Assembly (NCBI GenBank): GCA_032622095.1
Contig: CP136061.1
Coordinates: forward strand, 94,859,345-94,923,344
DNA from: Siphonodentalium dalli
Lineage: Eukaryota > Mollusca > Scaphopoda > Gadilida > Siphonodentaliidae
Direction: 5' to 3'
DNA: 64,000 bases
Positions 21,701 through 26,660 of the stretch are shown here, one piece after another (within the stretch, counting starts at the first letter, position 1; every line of letters begins with the position of its first letter). The notes beneath the pieces were generated by a model. That model was not told the DNA's origin, did no database searches, and was given only the letters and a program-made list of their open reading frames with translations. Made by a program: the position numbers and the translations under genes.

Positions 21701-21805
21701 GTTTCTTGTGGTTATGGTTTGTGGAAATCAGAAAGAGAGTGTCACGGTGGATCATGCATTGGGAATTCGATCATGTACGAGAATTGTGATGCTGGCGGGT
21801 GTTAA
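1642..21805 (+). CDS. Gene A: secreted modular EGF / SRCR / cbEGF / TSP1 protein, 14 exons, 5' end missing
   Basis: Fourteen exons join into one open frame of 1871 bases: two leading bases, 622 codons and a TAA at 21803-21805. Domains in order are a short EGF-like piece, a group A SRCR domain (two exons, six Cys), a second EGF-like piece, five calcium-binding EGF domains, and five TSP1 repeats. The last residue is the final Cys of TSP1 number 5. Every exon junction is phase 1 except the one inside the SRCR domain (phase 2), which is the classic layout of extracellular modules spread by exon shuffling. There is no transmembrane segment after the TSP1 block, so the product should be secreted or in the extracellular matrix. 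The signal peptide and N-terminus lie outside the window. Such modules bind calcium, matrix and cell-surface ligands; the specific partner is unknown and I recognise no named orthologue. Introns are full of MITEs, a SINE and a LINE fragment. Confidence 0.85.
1742..2578. mobile_element. TTAA-flanked MITE with AGGCCCACTT ends, carrying a nested element
   Basis: TTAA at 1738-1741 is followed by AGGCCCACTTTATTTTCGAG; the other end reads AAGTGGACCT followed by TTAA at 2579-2582. The same family occurs at 35035, 43509 and 63807. TTAA target sites are typical of piggyBac-type elements; the family assignment is inference. A second element with CCCAACAG ends (about 2150-2509) is nested inside. Compared with the copy at 43509, the insertion point is just after TTTTGGAGC. 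Confidence 0.7.
2150..2509. mobile_element. Nested TTAA MITE of the ACCCAACA family, containing two hairpin modules
   Basis: The right end reads TGTTGGGTAAAGGG followed by TTAA (2510-2513), the same terminus as at 41696 and 58337 (mirror). The left end has lost its CCCTTT. Two copies of the recurring 65-70 bp hairpin lie at about 2166-2235 and 2315-2386, with TCGACCATAGGTCG-type loops. Confidence 0.7.
2590..2916. repeat. Three to four hairpin modules in tandem
   Basis: Successive hairpins with stems like ATTCTCTTATATATGCAAG and CTTGCATATATAAGAGAAT lie at about 2596-2656, 2685-2757, 2774-2843 and 2852-2915. They are separated by short AGGTCA-rich linkers. Loops are of the TCTCCC...GGGAG kind. 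The cluster looks like local duplication of the module. Confidence 0.7.
2985..3232. mobile_element. Inverted fragment of the AGGCCCACTT MITE family
   Basis: Its complement matches the interior of the element at 1742: the run around TTTTCAATGGAGGGGGAATAA, the ATTCTGTTGCATTCTGGGAG segment, and the CCGCATATCAAG end. It is truncated at both ends and forms an inverted pair with 1742-2000. Confidence 0.55.
3233..4629. other. Intron of gene A, no recognised element
   Basis: This lies between the first exon and the SRCR exon. Short open frames are present but have neither splice signals in phase nor recognisable domains. Low-complexity C/T tracts lie near 4130-4170. Confidence 0.5.
4630..4786 (+). 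CDS. Gene A exon: SRCR domain, first half
   Basis: The acceptor is TTTTTTCAG and the donor is GTTCTT. It enters in phase 1 and leaves in phase 2. It encodes the start of a scavenger receptor cysteine-rich domain: V-R-I-V, then E-G-I-V-E-V, then W-S-A-V-C-D, then H-V-V-C-S-A-L-G-M-R. The strand-turn-strand opening and the WxxVC and VVCxxLG motifs are diagnostic. Together with the next exon it makes about 100 residues, the usual SRCR length. Confidence 0.9.
4787..5491 (+). other. Intron inside the SRCR domain
   Basis: A phase 2 intron of 705 bases begins GTTCTT and ends CATCCAG. No transposon family of this window is recognised in it. Confidence 0.6.
5492..5652 (+). CDS. Gene A exon: SRCR domain, second half
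   Basis: The acceptor is TACATCCAG and the donor is the strong site CA|GTGAGT. It enters in phase 2 and leaves in phase 1. It encodes F-E-E-G-L-W, then L-A-C-S-G-I-E, then L-Q-R-C-S-Y, then L-C-S-V, and ends G-V-R-C. With the first half the domain has six Cys. Six Cys and a two-exon structure are the definition of group A SRCR domains, whereas group B has eight Cys in a single exon. Confidence 0.9.
5670..6214. mobile_element. Long member of the CAAGCCTTGAAATAG MITE family (hAT-like)
   Basis: It starts 17 bases after the SRCR donor with CAAGCCTTGAAATAG, then TTTGCAGATTGAGGTCCCC. Inner inverted copies of CAGAGGGTGAATTTAGTGAT follow, and a degenerate right end is near 6214. The long form contains a unique middle (AACAATGTTAATTTGAGA) shared with 14095, 22100, 53700 and 57660. 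No flanking duplication is visible for this copy. Confidence 0.6.
6318..6485. mobile_element. TTAA MITE, CCCTTTGAGTGCC family, without the hairpin module
   Basis: TTAA flanks lie at 6314-6317 and 6486-6489. The ends CCCTTTGAGTGCCAGG and CCTGGCACTCAAAGGG pair perfectly. The interior has an A-run followed by GTTAAGCCACAGGG, exactly where other copies (7829, 16786, 36652) carry the 65-70 bp hairpin. This copy is therefore a natural empty site. Confidence 0.85.
6741..6815 (+). CDS. Gene A exon: EGF-like segment after the SRCR domain
   Basis: The acceptor is GATTTTGCAG and the donor is G|GTAAGT. The exon is 75 bases, phase 1 to phase 1. It encodes C-D-N-G-M-I-T-S-Y-Q-C-V-C-P-A-G-Y-Q-G and ends D-D-C. 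The C-x-C-x-x-G-Y-x-G-x-x-C ending is the C-terminal half of an EGF domain. Like the exon at 1642 it has only four Cys. Confidence 0.8.
6946..7158. mobile_element. 213-bp hairpin MITE, CAGTAATGC family, TA target
   Basis: The element is an almost perfect palindrome. The left arm reads CAGTAATGCTCTAAGTAATC, then AACCACAGCAGAATTATG; the right arm is its complement ending GCATTACTG. It is flanked by TA at 6944-6945 and 7159-7160. TA duplication is the mark of the Tc1/mariner superfamily, and the copy at 8240 has an empty-site partner that proves it. Confidence 0.85.
7347..7824. mobile_element. TTAA MITE with AGGTACTCAATCC ends
   Basis: TTAA at 7343-7346 is followed by AGGTACTCAATCCGATCAG; the right end is GATCGTATTGAGTACCT followed by TTAA (7825-7828). 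Inner arms such as GATGGATAACTCTAAAATCA pair. The family also lies at 12905, 15368, 20575, 42440, 55589 and 58358. The right TTAA is shared with the next element. Confidence 0.8.
7829..8071. mobile_element. TTAA MITE, CCCTTTGAGTGCC family, with hairpin module
   Basis: Ends CCCTTTGAGTGCCAGG and CCTGGCACTCAAAGGG are flanked by TTAA (7825-7828 and 8072-8075). The interior carries the recurring hairpin at about 7875-7945 with a TCGACCATAGGTCG loop, next to a T-run. It abuts the AGGTACTC element and shares one TTAA with it. Confidence 0.85.
8145..8215. repeat. Short inverted repeat, GTTCAGATAATAAGTTCAAC type
   Basis: TGTTCAGATAATAAGTTCAA is followed about 40 bases later by its partial complement TTATTATCTGAACA. 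The same palindromic core occurs at 27868-27940, 35555-35630 and 40835-40895, always within or next to TATAGAAAGGGTTAA-type ends. Confidence 0.55.
8240..8452. mobile_element. 213-bp hairpin MITE, CAGTAATGC family, with a proven TA target
   Basis: It is flanked by TA at 8238-8239 and 8453-8454. The flanks CCTTCTG and CTTGTATTAT match the uninterrupted sequence CCTTCTGTACTTGTATTAT at about 12330-12348, in the duplicated intron of the next EGF block. The element was therefore inserted at a single TA that became duplicated. Confidence 0.95.
8600..8716 (+). CDS. Gene A exon: calcium-binding EGF domain 1
   Basis: The acceptor is TTTACAATAG and the donor is G|GTAAGT. The exon is 117 bases, phase 1-1. 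It starts D-I-D-E-C, the calcium-binding signature, and has six Cys. It contains C-S-N-T-L-G-S-F-S-C, which fits the Asp/Asn hydroxylation consensus of cbEGF domains. It is nearly identical to the exon at 12578 (C-A-L-Y-S-P-C-Q-N-G), so one is a recent duplicate of the other. Confidence 0.95.
8940..9151. mobile_element. 212-bp hairpin MITE, CAGTAATGC family
   Basis: Palindromic arms CAGTAATGCTCTAATTAGTC and the degenerate right end GAGTAATACTG are flanked by TA at 8938-8939 and 9152-9153. Confidence 0.85.
9319..9438 (+). CDS. Gene A exon: calcium-binding EGF domain 2
   Basis: The acceptor is CCTCTTACAG and the donor is G|GTGAGG. The exon is 120 bases, phase 1-1. It begins D-I-N-E-C-E-D-T-S-L-C and contains C-I-N-M-Q-G-G-Y-Y-C, the hydroxylation consensus. 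It has six Cys. This exon has no close duplicate in the window. Confidence 0.95.
9474..9590. mobile_element. Truncated TTAA MITE, CCCTTTCATGACTGGAGC family, with hairpin
   Basis: TTAA at 9470-9473 is followed by CCCTTCCATACCTGGAGC and TTCCTGAAATTTTGC. A hairpin with a TAGGGAG loop follows, and then the element stops. The right end is lost. Confidence 0.7.
9591..10202. other. Intron stretch without recognised features
   Basis: This is AT-rich non-coding sequence of the intron between cbEGF 2 and 3. No exon with matching phase and no transposon end is seen. Confidence 0.5.
10203..10456. mobile_element. CAAGCCTTGAAATAG MITE (hAT-like), nested palindromes
   Basis: Ends CAAGCCTTGAAATAGTG and CACCCTATTTCAAGGCTTG are present. 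Inside are two inverted pairs of CAGAGGGTGAATTTAGTGAT. The flanks do not show a clear 8-bp duplication here, unlike the copies at 28063, 34739 and 37003. Confidence 0.8.
10496..10648. mobile_element. CAGTAATGC hairpin MITE with an internal deletion
   Basis: The left arm is complete, but the right arm lacks the centre: GAGAGCTTTTATGGTTAAGG jumps from the loop to the outer stem. The right flank is TA; the left flank is GA, a mutated TA. Confidence 0.8.
10848..10973 (+). CDS. Gene A exon: calcium-binding EGF domain 3
   Basis: The acceptor is TTTCTCGATAG and the donor is G|GTTAGT. The exon is 126 bases, phase 1-1. It encodes D-V-D-E-C-A-D-S-S-P-C-S-S and C-H-N-T-V-G-S-Y-Y-C, and has six Cys. Together with flanking intron sequence it is duplicated as the exon at 13578. 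Confidence 0.95.
11076..11500. other. Intron stretch without recognised features
   Basis: Open frames of up to 92 codons occur but show no domain, no codon bias and no splice signals in phase. Confidence 0.45.
11500..11645. mobile_element. Partial CCCTTTGAGTGCC-type MITE interior with hairpin
   Basis: The AAATTGTTAAAGAATACAAG segment and a TCGACC-loop hairpin (about 11565-11635) are followed by CACAGGGTA, as in the interior of the elements at 16786 and 36652. The outer ends are missing. Confidence 0.6.
11785..11925. repeat. Inverted repeat (hairpin)
   Basis: The left arm ATATAAGATTTTATGAAAC pairs with GTTTCATAAAATCTTATAT. AACCTGTTATGTTGG pairs with CCAACATAACTCGTT at lower identity. The family is unknown and occurs once in the window. 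Confidence 0.65.
11930..12290. other. Intron stretch without recognised features
   Basis: No coding signal is seen. From about 12290 onward the sequence is a duplicate of 8210-8600, minus the MITE. Confidence 0.5.
12578..12694 (+). CDS. Gene A exon: calcium-binding EGF domain 4 (duplicate of domain 1)
   Basis: The acceptor is CTTTTCAATAG and the donor is G|GTAAGT. The exon is 117 bases, phase 1-1. It encodes D-I-D-E-C-A-L-Y-S-P-C-Q-N-G and C-A-N-T-I-G-S-F-Y-C, and has six Cys. Only a few residues differ from the exon at 8600, and the upstream intron (about 12290-12577) is duplicated too. Confidence 0.95.
12740..12769. repeat. (CT)n microsatellite
   Basis: A run of about 14 CT dinucleotides lies just downstream of the cbEGF 4 exon. 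Confidence 0.9.
12812..12869 (+). pseudogene. Relict 3' half of an EGF exon
   Basis: Read from AGT at 12812, the frame gives S-F-Y-C-A-P-C-K-S-V-Y-S-M-I-S-R-I-C-T. This aligns with the C-terminal half of the exons at 10848 and 13578 (S-Y-Y-C-V-x-C-E-S-G-Y-S). The N-terminal half is absent, and the expected donor after the last codon is destroyed (ATGTCAG in place of AGGTTAG). It is a decayed copy left by local exon duplication. Confidence 0.75.
12905..13266. mobile_element. TTAA MITE with GGTACTCAATCC ends
   Basis: TTAA lies at 12901-12904 and 13267-13270. Arms GTACTCAATCCGATTAAGC and CTTAACCTGATTGAGTACC pair, as do the inner CTTTGGCTTTGGGGGTAAA segments. Confidence 0.8.
13578..13700 (+). 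CDS. Gene A exon: calcium-binding EGF domain 5 (duplicate of domain 3)
   Basis: The acceptor is TTTCTCGATAG and the donor is G|GTTAGT. The exon is 123 bases, phase 1-1. It encodes D-I-D-E-C-A-S-S-S-P-C-S-F-N-A-E-C and C-H-N-T-V-G-S-Y-Y-C, and has six Cys. The intron sequence on both sides (for example GGCCAATTGAATTGACTGAC upstream) matches that of the exon at 10848. Confidence 0.95.
13792..14004. mobile_element. 213-bp hairpin MITE, CAGTAATGC family
   Basis: It is palindromic and flanked by TA at 13790-13791 and 14005-14006. It sits 90 bases after the cbEGF 5 donor; the equivalent point after the cbEGF 3 exon has no such insertion. Confidence 0.85.
14095..14360. mobile_element. CAAGCCTTGAAATAG MITE, truncated by a LINE fragment
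   Basis: It begins TAAGCCTTGAAATAGTG, contains CAGAGGGTGAATTTAGTAAT palindromes, and ends at CACACTATTTCAG, where LINE-derived sequence starts. Confidence 0.6.
14361..15083 (+). mobile_element. 5'-truncated LINE fragment (C-terminal reverse transcriptase region, CR1/jockey-like)
   Basis: Translating with frame changes gives N-R-A-L-G-F-L-K-R-N-L, then Y-R-V-L-V-R-P-K-L-E-Y, then Q-I-D-K-L-E-K-V-Q-R, then L-D-N-L-H-W-Q-S-L, and finally P-R-T-V-T-Q-W-N-N-L. This series of motifs marks the thumb and C-terminal end of CR1/jockey-type non-LTR retrotransposons. Several frameshifts and stops make it dead. It ends with a GAAGAAGAAGAAG tail at about 15070-15083. It lies in the intron between the EGF and TSP1 blocks of gene A. 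Confidence 0.8.
15084..15366. other. Intron stretch with a low-copy repeat
   Basis: The segment GGGATATAGTAATGGATTCC, then ATCTGTTCATA, then GGAGCTC (15300-15345) recurs at about 18730-18780, so at least this part is repetitive. There is no coding signal. Confidence 0.5.
15368..15612. mobile_element. Left half of a TTAA MITE with AGGTACTC ends
   Basis: TTTTAAAGGTACTCAATCCG is followed by the family interior as far as AACCACTTGATTTTAGAG. The right arm is missing. Confidence 0.7.
15613..16492. other. Intron stretch with an unexplained 146-codon open frame on the minus strand
   Basis: A minus-strand open frame at 15683-16123 is rich in Thr, His, Asn and Pro. It has no Cys-rich module, no recognised domain and no obvious promoter. 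It could be a transposon remnant or chance. I assign no function. Confidence 0.3.
16493..16690. repeat. 25-bp minisatellite, 8 copies
   Basis: The unit TCTCTATTATCATAG + CTCCTCTGTA repeats without change from about 16495, and the last unit runs into CTCATG. The second TSP1 cassette has only one unit at the matching place (about 18960-18985), so the array expanded after that cassette was duplicated, or contracted in the other copy. Confidence 0.95.
16786..17023. mobile_element. TTAA MITE, CCCTTTGAGTGCC family, with hairpin; proven TTAA target
   Basis: TTAA lies at 16782-16785 and 17024-17027. The second cassette shows the empty site GACCTTAGAAAATTTAACGG with a single TTAA. The interior carries an A-run and a TCGACC-loop hairpin (about 16908-16978). 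Duplication of TTAA is the hallmark of piggyBac-type transposition. Confidence 0.95.
17534..17713 (+). CDS. Gene A exon: TSP1 repeat 1
   Basis: The acceptor is TTCATTTTAG and the donor is G|GTATGT. The exon is 180 bases, phase 1-1. A second in-phase acceptor (CCATAG) lies 6 bases downstream, so a two-residue variant is possible. It encodes G-S-W-S-S-W-I-P-E-T-C-S-V-P-C-G, then I-R-W-T-R-V-C, then L-T-S-C-H-L-G-S-C. Six Cys and the W-S-S-W motif (a C-mannosylation site in TSP1 domains) are present. It is near-identical to the exon at 19935. Confidence 0.95.
17974..18123 (+). CDS. Gene A exon: TSP1 repeat 2
   Basis: The acceptor is CTTTTTCAG and the donor is G|GTAAGT. The exon is 150 bases, phase 1-1. 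It encodes V-W-S-E-F-I-L-S-D-C-S-R-S-C-G-E-G, then Y-R-E-C, then I-I-S-C-N-L-G-D-C. Six Cys are present. The second Trp of the usual WxxW is replaced (V-W-S-E-F). It is duplicated as the exon at 20358. Confidence 0.95.
18190..18260. mobile_element. Fragment of an AGGTACTC MITE
   Basis: CTTAAAGGTACTCAATCCGA, then CAGACGCTTC, then GGGGGTAAAAAAATATTT, then an abrupt change of sequence. The right arm is absent. Confidence 0.6.
18255..18800 (-). mobile_element. Possible Penelope-like element remnant
   Basis: Read on the minus strand, the 18255-18290 segment gives CCTGGTCCTGATGAAGATAC, then ACTAGTTATCGAAA. CTGATGAAGA...CGAAA is a motif often seen near the end of Penelope-like retroelements. The rest (repeated TGCGGGTAG and TGCGGGTATGT units) has no recognised coding content. 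The assignment is tentative. Confidence 0.3.
18810..18918. mobile_element. Deleted CAGTAATGC hairpin MITE
   Basis: The left arm CAGTAATGCCCTAAATAATC and AACCACAGCAGAATTATG is followed directly by part of the right arm (GAGAGCTTTCCAATGAATGG) up to CTGAAAAATT. The right end is missing. Confidence 0.7.
19144..19460 (+). mobile_element. tRNA-derived SINE with perfect 11-bp target duplication
   Basis: The target duplication CCAAATTTTGT lies at 19133-19143 and 19461-19471. The empty site ACAAATTTTGTCTAC is in cassette 1 at about 17051. The pol III box A TGGCTCAATCGG is at about 19154-19165 and box B GGTTCAAATCC at about 19214-19224. The tail is ATTAATCAATCAATCAATC. The body contains GCGACAATAAACCCC, a 3' motif common in mollusc SINEs. 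The central domain class was not determined. It is not a functional tRNA gene. Confidence 0.92.
19935..20114 (+). CDS. Gene A exon: TSP1 repeat 3 (duplicate of repeat 1)
   Basis: The acceptor is TTCATTTCAG and the donor is G|GTATGT. The exon is 180 bases, phase 1-1. It has the same G-S-W-S-S-W, C-S-V-P-C-G and H-L-G-S-C motifs as the exon at 17534, with a few changes (L-Q-C-D-G for L-P-C-E-G). A second in-phase acceptor (TGTAG) lies 6 bases downstream, as in copy 1. Confidence 0.95.
20358..20507 (+). CDS. Gene A exon: TSP1 repeat 4 (duplicate of repeat 2)
   Basis: The acceptor is CTTTTTCAG and the donor is G|GTAAGT. The exon is 150 bases, phase 1-1. It encodes V-W-S-D-F-I-L-S-D-C-S-R-S-C-G, then Y-R-E-C-V-R-G, then C-N-L-G-D-C. 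Six Cys are present. Confidence 0.95.
20575..20992. mobile_element. TTAA MITE with AGGTACTC ends, complete
   Basis: TTAA lies at 20571-20574 and 20993-20996. The ends AGGTACTCAATCCGATCAG and CTGATCGGATTGAGTACCT pair perfectly. The arms continue through CCACATCTCGAGAAATTAAC, so almost the whole 418 bp folds back. Confidence 0.9.
20997..21480. other. Intron stretch, repeat-poor
   Basis: It contains a G12 run at about 21129-21142. The remainder is AT-rich and shows no exon in phase 1. Confidence 0.5.
21481..21632. mobile_element. CAGTAATGC hairpin MITE, centre deleted
   Basis: The left outer arm is joined to a nearly full right arm. It ends GGACATTACT only 25 bases before the last TSP1 exon of gene A, so it now forms part of that exon's upstream splice region. 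Confidence 0.8.
21657..21805 (+). CDS. Gene A last coding exon: TSP1 repeat 5 and stop
   Basis: The acceptor is CATTTTTCAG, entering in phase 1. It encodes G-S-W-S-G-W-T-R-V-G-T-C-N-V-S-C-G-Y-G, then R-E-C, then G-G-S-C, then Y-E-N-C-D-A-G-G-C, then TAA at 21803-21805. The WSGW motif and six Cys are present. TAA is followed by G|GTATGT, a good donor, so the 3' UTR is probably spliced. Confidence 0.9.
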
Positions 21806-21894
21806 GGTATGTTATACGCCTCTTGTCATTAGCCATTAGCGGCGAAAGTAGTGTAGGGTAAGGGGGCACTTTACCAACCCTGGATATAATGTGT

Positions 21895-22165
21895 CTGATA
21901 TTTGTAGGTCCCCAGAGGGTGAATTTAGTGACGCTCTCCTGCACAGTGTGCTAGCATCACCAAATTCACCTCTGGGAACCTCATTCTGCTTAGGCCTTAA
22001 CTGCTATGGGAGACCTAGGATCAGATTGAAGTTCCCAAGTTGAAGTTGGTATTGTACACCCATTTAGTCACCTCGATTATGCATTTTATCTTCTGCTAAT
22101 TAGGGGATATAGAAACTGAACAGAAGGGAAGAAGTAACTAAAAACAATGTTAATTTGAGACTATA
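21895..22165. mobile_element. CAAGCCTTG-type MITE fragment (interior)
   Basis: GGTCCCCAGAGGGTGAATTT palindromes, the CTATGGGAGACCTAGGATCA segment and AACAATGTTAATTTGAGA are shared with the long copies at 5670 and 57660. The satellite array begins inside it, just after CTATAGATGCC. Confidence 0.65.
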
Positions 22166-25100
22166 GATGCCACCCAAATTAATATGGATAACTGCATGCC
22201 CCCCCCCCTGATTAATATTGATAACTGCATAACCCCTTAATAAGATTGATAACTGCATAGCCCCCTGATTAATATTGATAACTGCATAATCCCTTATTAA
22301 TATTGATAACTGCATGGCCCCCTTATTAATATTGATAACTGCATGGCCCCCTGATTAAGATTGATAACTGCATGGCCCCCTGATTAATATTGATAACTGC
22401 ATAACCCCTTATTAAGATTGATAACTGCATAACCCCTTGTTAAGATTGATAACTGCATGGCCCCCCCTTATTAATATTGATAACTGCATGGCCCCTGATT
22501 AATATTGACAACTACATGGCCCCCTGATTAATATTGATAACTGCATGGGCCTCTGATTTATATTGCTAACTACATGGCCCCCTGATTAATATTGATAACT
22601 GCATAACCCCTTATTAAGATTGATAACTGCATGGCTCCCTGATTAATATTGATAACTGCATGCCCCTGATTAATATTGATAACTGCATGTCACTGATTAA
22701 TATTGATAACTGCATGTCACTGATTAATATTGATAACTACATGGCCCCCTGATTAATATTGATAACCCCTTATTAAGATTGATAACTGCATGTCGCCCCG
22801 ATTACTATTGTTAACTGCATGGAACCCCTGATTAATATTGATAACTGCATGCCCCCTGATTAATATTGATAACTACATGGCACCCCGATTAATATTGATA
22901 ATGCAAGGCCCCACAACTGCATAACAATTAATATTGCTAACTGCATAACTGGATGGCCCCCTATTAATATTGATAACTGCATTACCCCGATTAATATGGA
23001 TAACTGCATCACCCCGATTAATATTGCTAACTGGATGGCCCCCGATTAATATTGATAACTACATTACCCCGATTAATATTGATAACTGCATCACCCTGAT
23101 TAATATTGATAACTGCATGACCCCTGATTAATATTGATAACTGCACGGCTCCCCGATTAATATTGACAACTGCATGCCCTGATTAATATTGATAACTGTA
23201 TGGCTAACAACATGGTGCCTGATTAATATTGATAACTGCATGACCCTGATTAATATTGATAACTGCATGGTCCCCTGATTAATATTGATAAATGCATGGC
23301 CCCCTGATTAATATTGATAACTGCATGGTCCCCTGATTAATATTGATATATGCATGGCCCCCTGATTAATATTGATAACTGCATGGTCCCCTGATTAATA
23401 TTGATAACTGCATGGGCCTCTGATTTATATTGATAACTGCATGGCCCTTTATTACTATTAATAACTGAATAGTCCCTGATTAATATTGATAACTGCATGA
23501 ACCCCTGATTAATATTGATAACTGAATGTCCCCCCGGTTATTATTGATAACTGAATAGGCCCTGATTAATATTGATAACTGTATGGCTAACAACATGGTG
23601 CCTGATTAATAATGATAACTGCATGACCCTGATTAATATTGATAACTGCATGCCCTCTGATTAATATTGATAACTGCATGTCACTGATTAATATTGATAA
23701 CTGCATGGCCCTCTGATTAATATTGATAAATGCATGGCCCCCTGATTAATATTGATAACTGCATTGTCCCCTGATTAATATTGATAACTGCATGGACCCC
23801 TGATTAATATTGATAACTTCATGGTCCCCTGATTAATATTGATAACTGCATGGGCCTCTGATTTATATTGATAACTGCATGGCCCTTTATTACTATTAAT
23901 AACTGCATGGCCCCCCCCGGTTAATATTTATAACTGAATAGTCCCTGATTAATATTGATACTGCATGCCCTCTGATTAATATTGATAACTGCATGTCACT
24001 GATTAATATTGATAACTGCATGGCCCTCTGATTAATATTGATAAATGCATGGCCCCCTGATTAATATTGATAACTGCATGGTCCCCTGATTAATATTGAT
24101 AACTGCATGAGCCTCTGATTTATATTGATTACTGCATGGCCCTTTATTACTATTAATAACTGCATGGCCCCCCGGTTAATATTGATAACTGAATAGTCCC
24201 TGATTAATATTGATAACTGCATGTCCCTGATTAATATTGATAACTGCATGCCCTCTGATTAATATTGATAACTGCATGTCACTGATTAATATTGATAACT
24301 GCATGGCCCCCTGATTAATATTGATAACTGCATGGACCCCTGATTAATATTGATAACTGCATGGTCCCCTGATTAATATTGATAACTGCATGGGCCTCTG
24401 ATTTATATTGATAACTGCATGGCCCTTTATTACTATTAATAACTGCATGGCCCCCTGGTTAATATTGATAACTGAATAGTCCCTGATTAATATTGATAAC
24501 TTCATGAACCCCTGATTAATATTGATAACTGAATGTCCTCCCGGTTATTATTGATAACTGAATAGGCCCTGATTAATATTGATAACTGTATGGCTAACAA
24601 CATGGTGCCTGATTAATAATGATAACTGCATGACCCTGATTAATATTGATAACTGCATGCCCTCTGATTAATATTGATAACTGCATGTCACTGATTAATA
24701 TTGATAACTGCATGTCACTGATTAATATTGATAACTACATGGCCCCCTGATTAATATTGATAACCCCTTATTAAGATTGATAACTGCATGGACCCCTGAT
24801 TAATATTGTTAACTGCATGGACCCCTGATTAATATTGATAACTGCATGCCCCCTGATTAATATTGATAACTACATGGCACCCCGATTAATATTGATAATA
24901 CAAGCCCCCACAACTGCATAACAATTAATATTGCTAACTGCATAACAATTAATATTGCTAACTGCATGGCCCCCAATTAATGTTGATAACTGCATTACCC
25001 CGATTAATATTGATAACTGCATCACCCCGATTAATATTGATAACTGCATCACCCCGATTAATATTGATAACTGCATGACCTGATTAATATTGATAACTGC

Positions 25101-25893
25101 ATGCCCCCCTGATTAATATTGATGACTGCATGCCCCCCCCCCCTGATTAATATTGATAACTGCATGGCCCCCCTGATTAATATTGATAACTGCATGGCCC
25201 CCGATTAATATTGATAACTGCATGGCCCCCCTGATTAATATTGATAACTGCATGGCCCCCGATTAATATTGATAACTGCATGCCCTGATTAATATTGATA
25301 ACTGTATGGCTAACAACATGGTGCCTGATTAATAATGATAACTGCATGGCCCTCTGATTAATATTGATAACTGCATGCCCTCTGATTAATATTGATAACT
25401 GCATGGCCCTCTGATTAATAATGATAACTGAATGGCCCCCCTGATTAATATTGATAACTGCATGGACCCCTGATTAATATTGATAACTGCATGGCCCTTT
25501 ATTAATATTAATAACTGCATGCCCCCCCCCCGGTTAATATTGATAACTGAATAGTCCCTGATTAATATTGATAACTGCATGACCCTTTATTAATATTTTT
25601 AACTGCATGATCCCCCTGATTAATATTGATAACTGAATGTCCCCCCGGTTAATATTGATAACTGAATGTCCCCCCGGTTAATATTGATAACTGAAGTCCC
25701 CCGGTTAATATTGATAACTGAATGGCCCCTGATTAATATTGATAACTGAATGTCCCCCCGGTTAATATTGATAACTGAATGTCCCCCGGTTAATATTGAT
25801 AACTGAATGTCCCCCCGGTTAATATTGATAACTGAATGTCCCCCCGGTTAATATTGATAACTGAATAGTCCCTGATTAATATTGATAACTGTA
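22166..25893. repeat. Satellite array, about 28-bp unit, roughly 130 copies
   Basis: The unit is CCTGATTAATATTGATAA + CTGCATGGCC, with length varying from 20 to 31 mainly through the C-run. A variant block containing GGCTAACAACATGGTGCC recurs at about 23211, 23583, 24592 and 25307, which shows higher-order duplication. The last 250 bases are dominated by a CCCCCGGTTAATATTGATAA + CTGAATGT variant. Minus-strand open frames (repeating I-N-I-N-Q) are artefacts of the repeat. Confidence 0.95.
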
Positions 25894-26660
25894 TTCTGCA
25901 AGATATACATATATATGCGGTCATTTTACATACAGATGTGCATGCAAACATTTGTCAATGGGCCGTGTGGGGGAGGGGTAACCAAAAGCGTGCACGTTCC
26001 AGACGACCACATGCATTGTGCATGTGGGCGTCTGGCCTACTATCGTACCACTAGCGGCAATATATATGATGTTGTCTAAGAATAGTTATTGTAATTGATC
26101 AGTTGCTGGTAACATTGTCTTGATCTCTACGTTGACATAATTTTGATAAATTTATTTGCGCCACGGAAAGATCAAATATAGATCTTCAGGAGGTCATAAC
26201 AATAGGCAGGTGCAAATGGCTTTTGTAATTTTGAGAAATTTGTCATGGTTTTTTCGATTGAATTAAGTCGTTCTTGTACCACCTTATTCAATATTGCTCT
26301 GGAGTCTGGATGATTGGACGATAAATGTAGTTATTATCTTACAAATGTTTTTCGGTTTGCCCGGATAAATGGAATATATTTGTCGGTGGGCATATTATTG
26401 GGTGAAGGCTAGTGCTTCTCCAGAATTAACCACTTCTGTTGAAATTCTGTTATTTCCATGTTGCATTGTAGAGCTCTTTCCATCAATGTATCACATTATT
26501 AAAAATCGGACTTGGCACTGAAAGGGTTAAAAATGTGTTCAAGCTGAGTGATTTTGCTATATCCAGACTTGACTGAGAAATGGGAAATTGACTTTATGTC
26601 GCCTTATATAATTTATTTATTCTCTTTATGTGGCCTTATATATTTTATTTGTTCTCTTTC
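25894..26660. other. Non-coding stretch after the satellite
   Basis: There is no recognised gene. A decayed right end of the TTAA family (ATCGGACTTGGCACTGAAAG, then GGTTAA) lies at about 26506-26530. Confidence 0.5.

Noticed and set aside
22100-25580. Minus-strand frames rich in I-N-I-N-Q-G in the satellite
   Set aside because: They are by-products of the 28-bp repeat.
22166-25893. Regularly spaced repeat that might suggest a CRISPR array
   Set aside because: There are no unique spacers, the units are tandem, and the sequence is clearly animal DNA with spliced genes.
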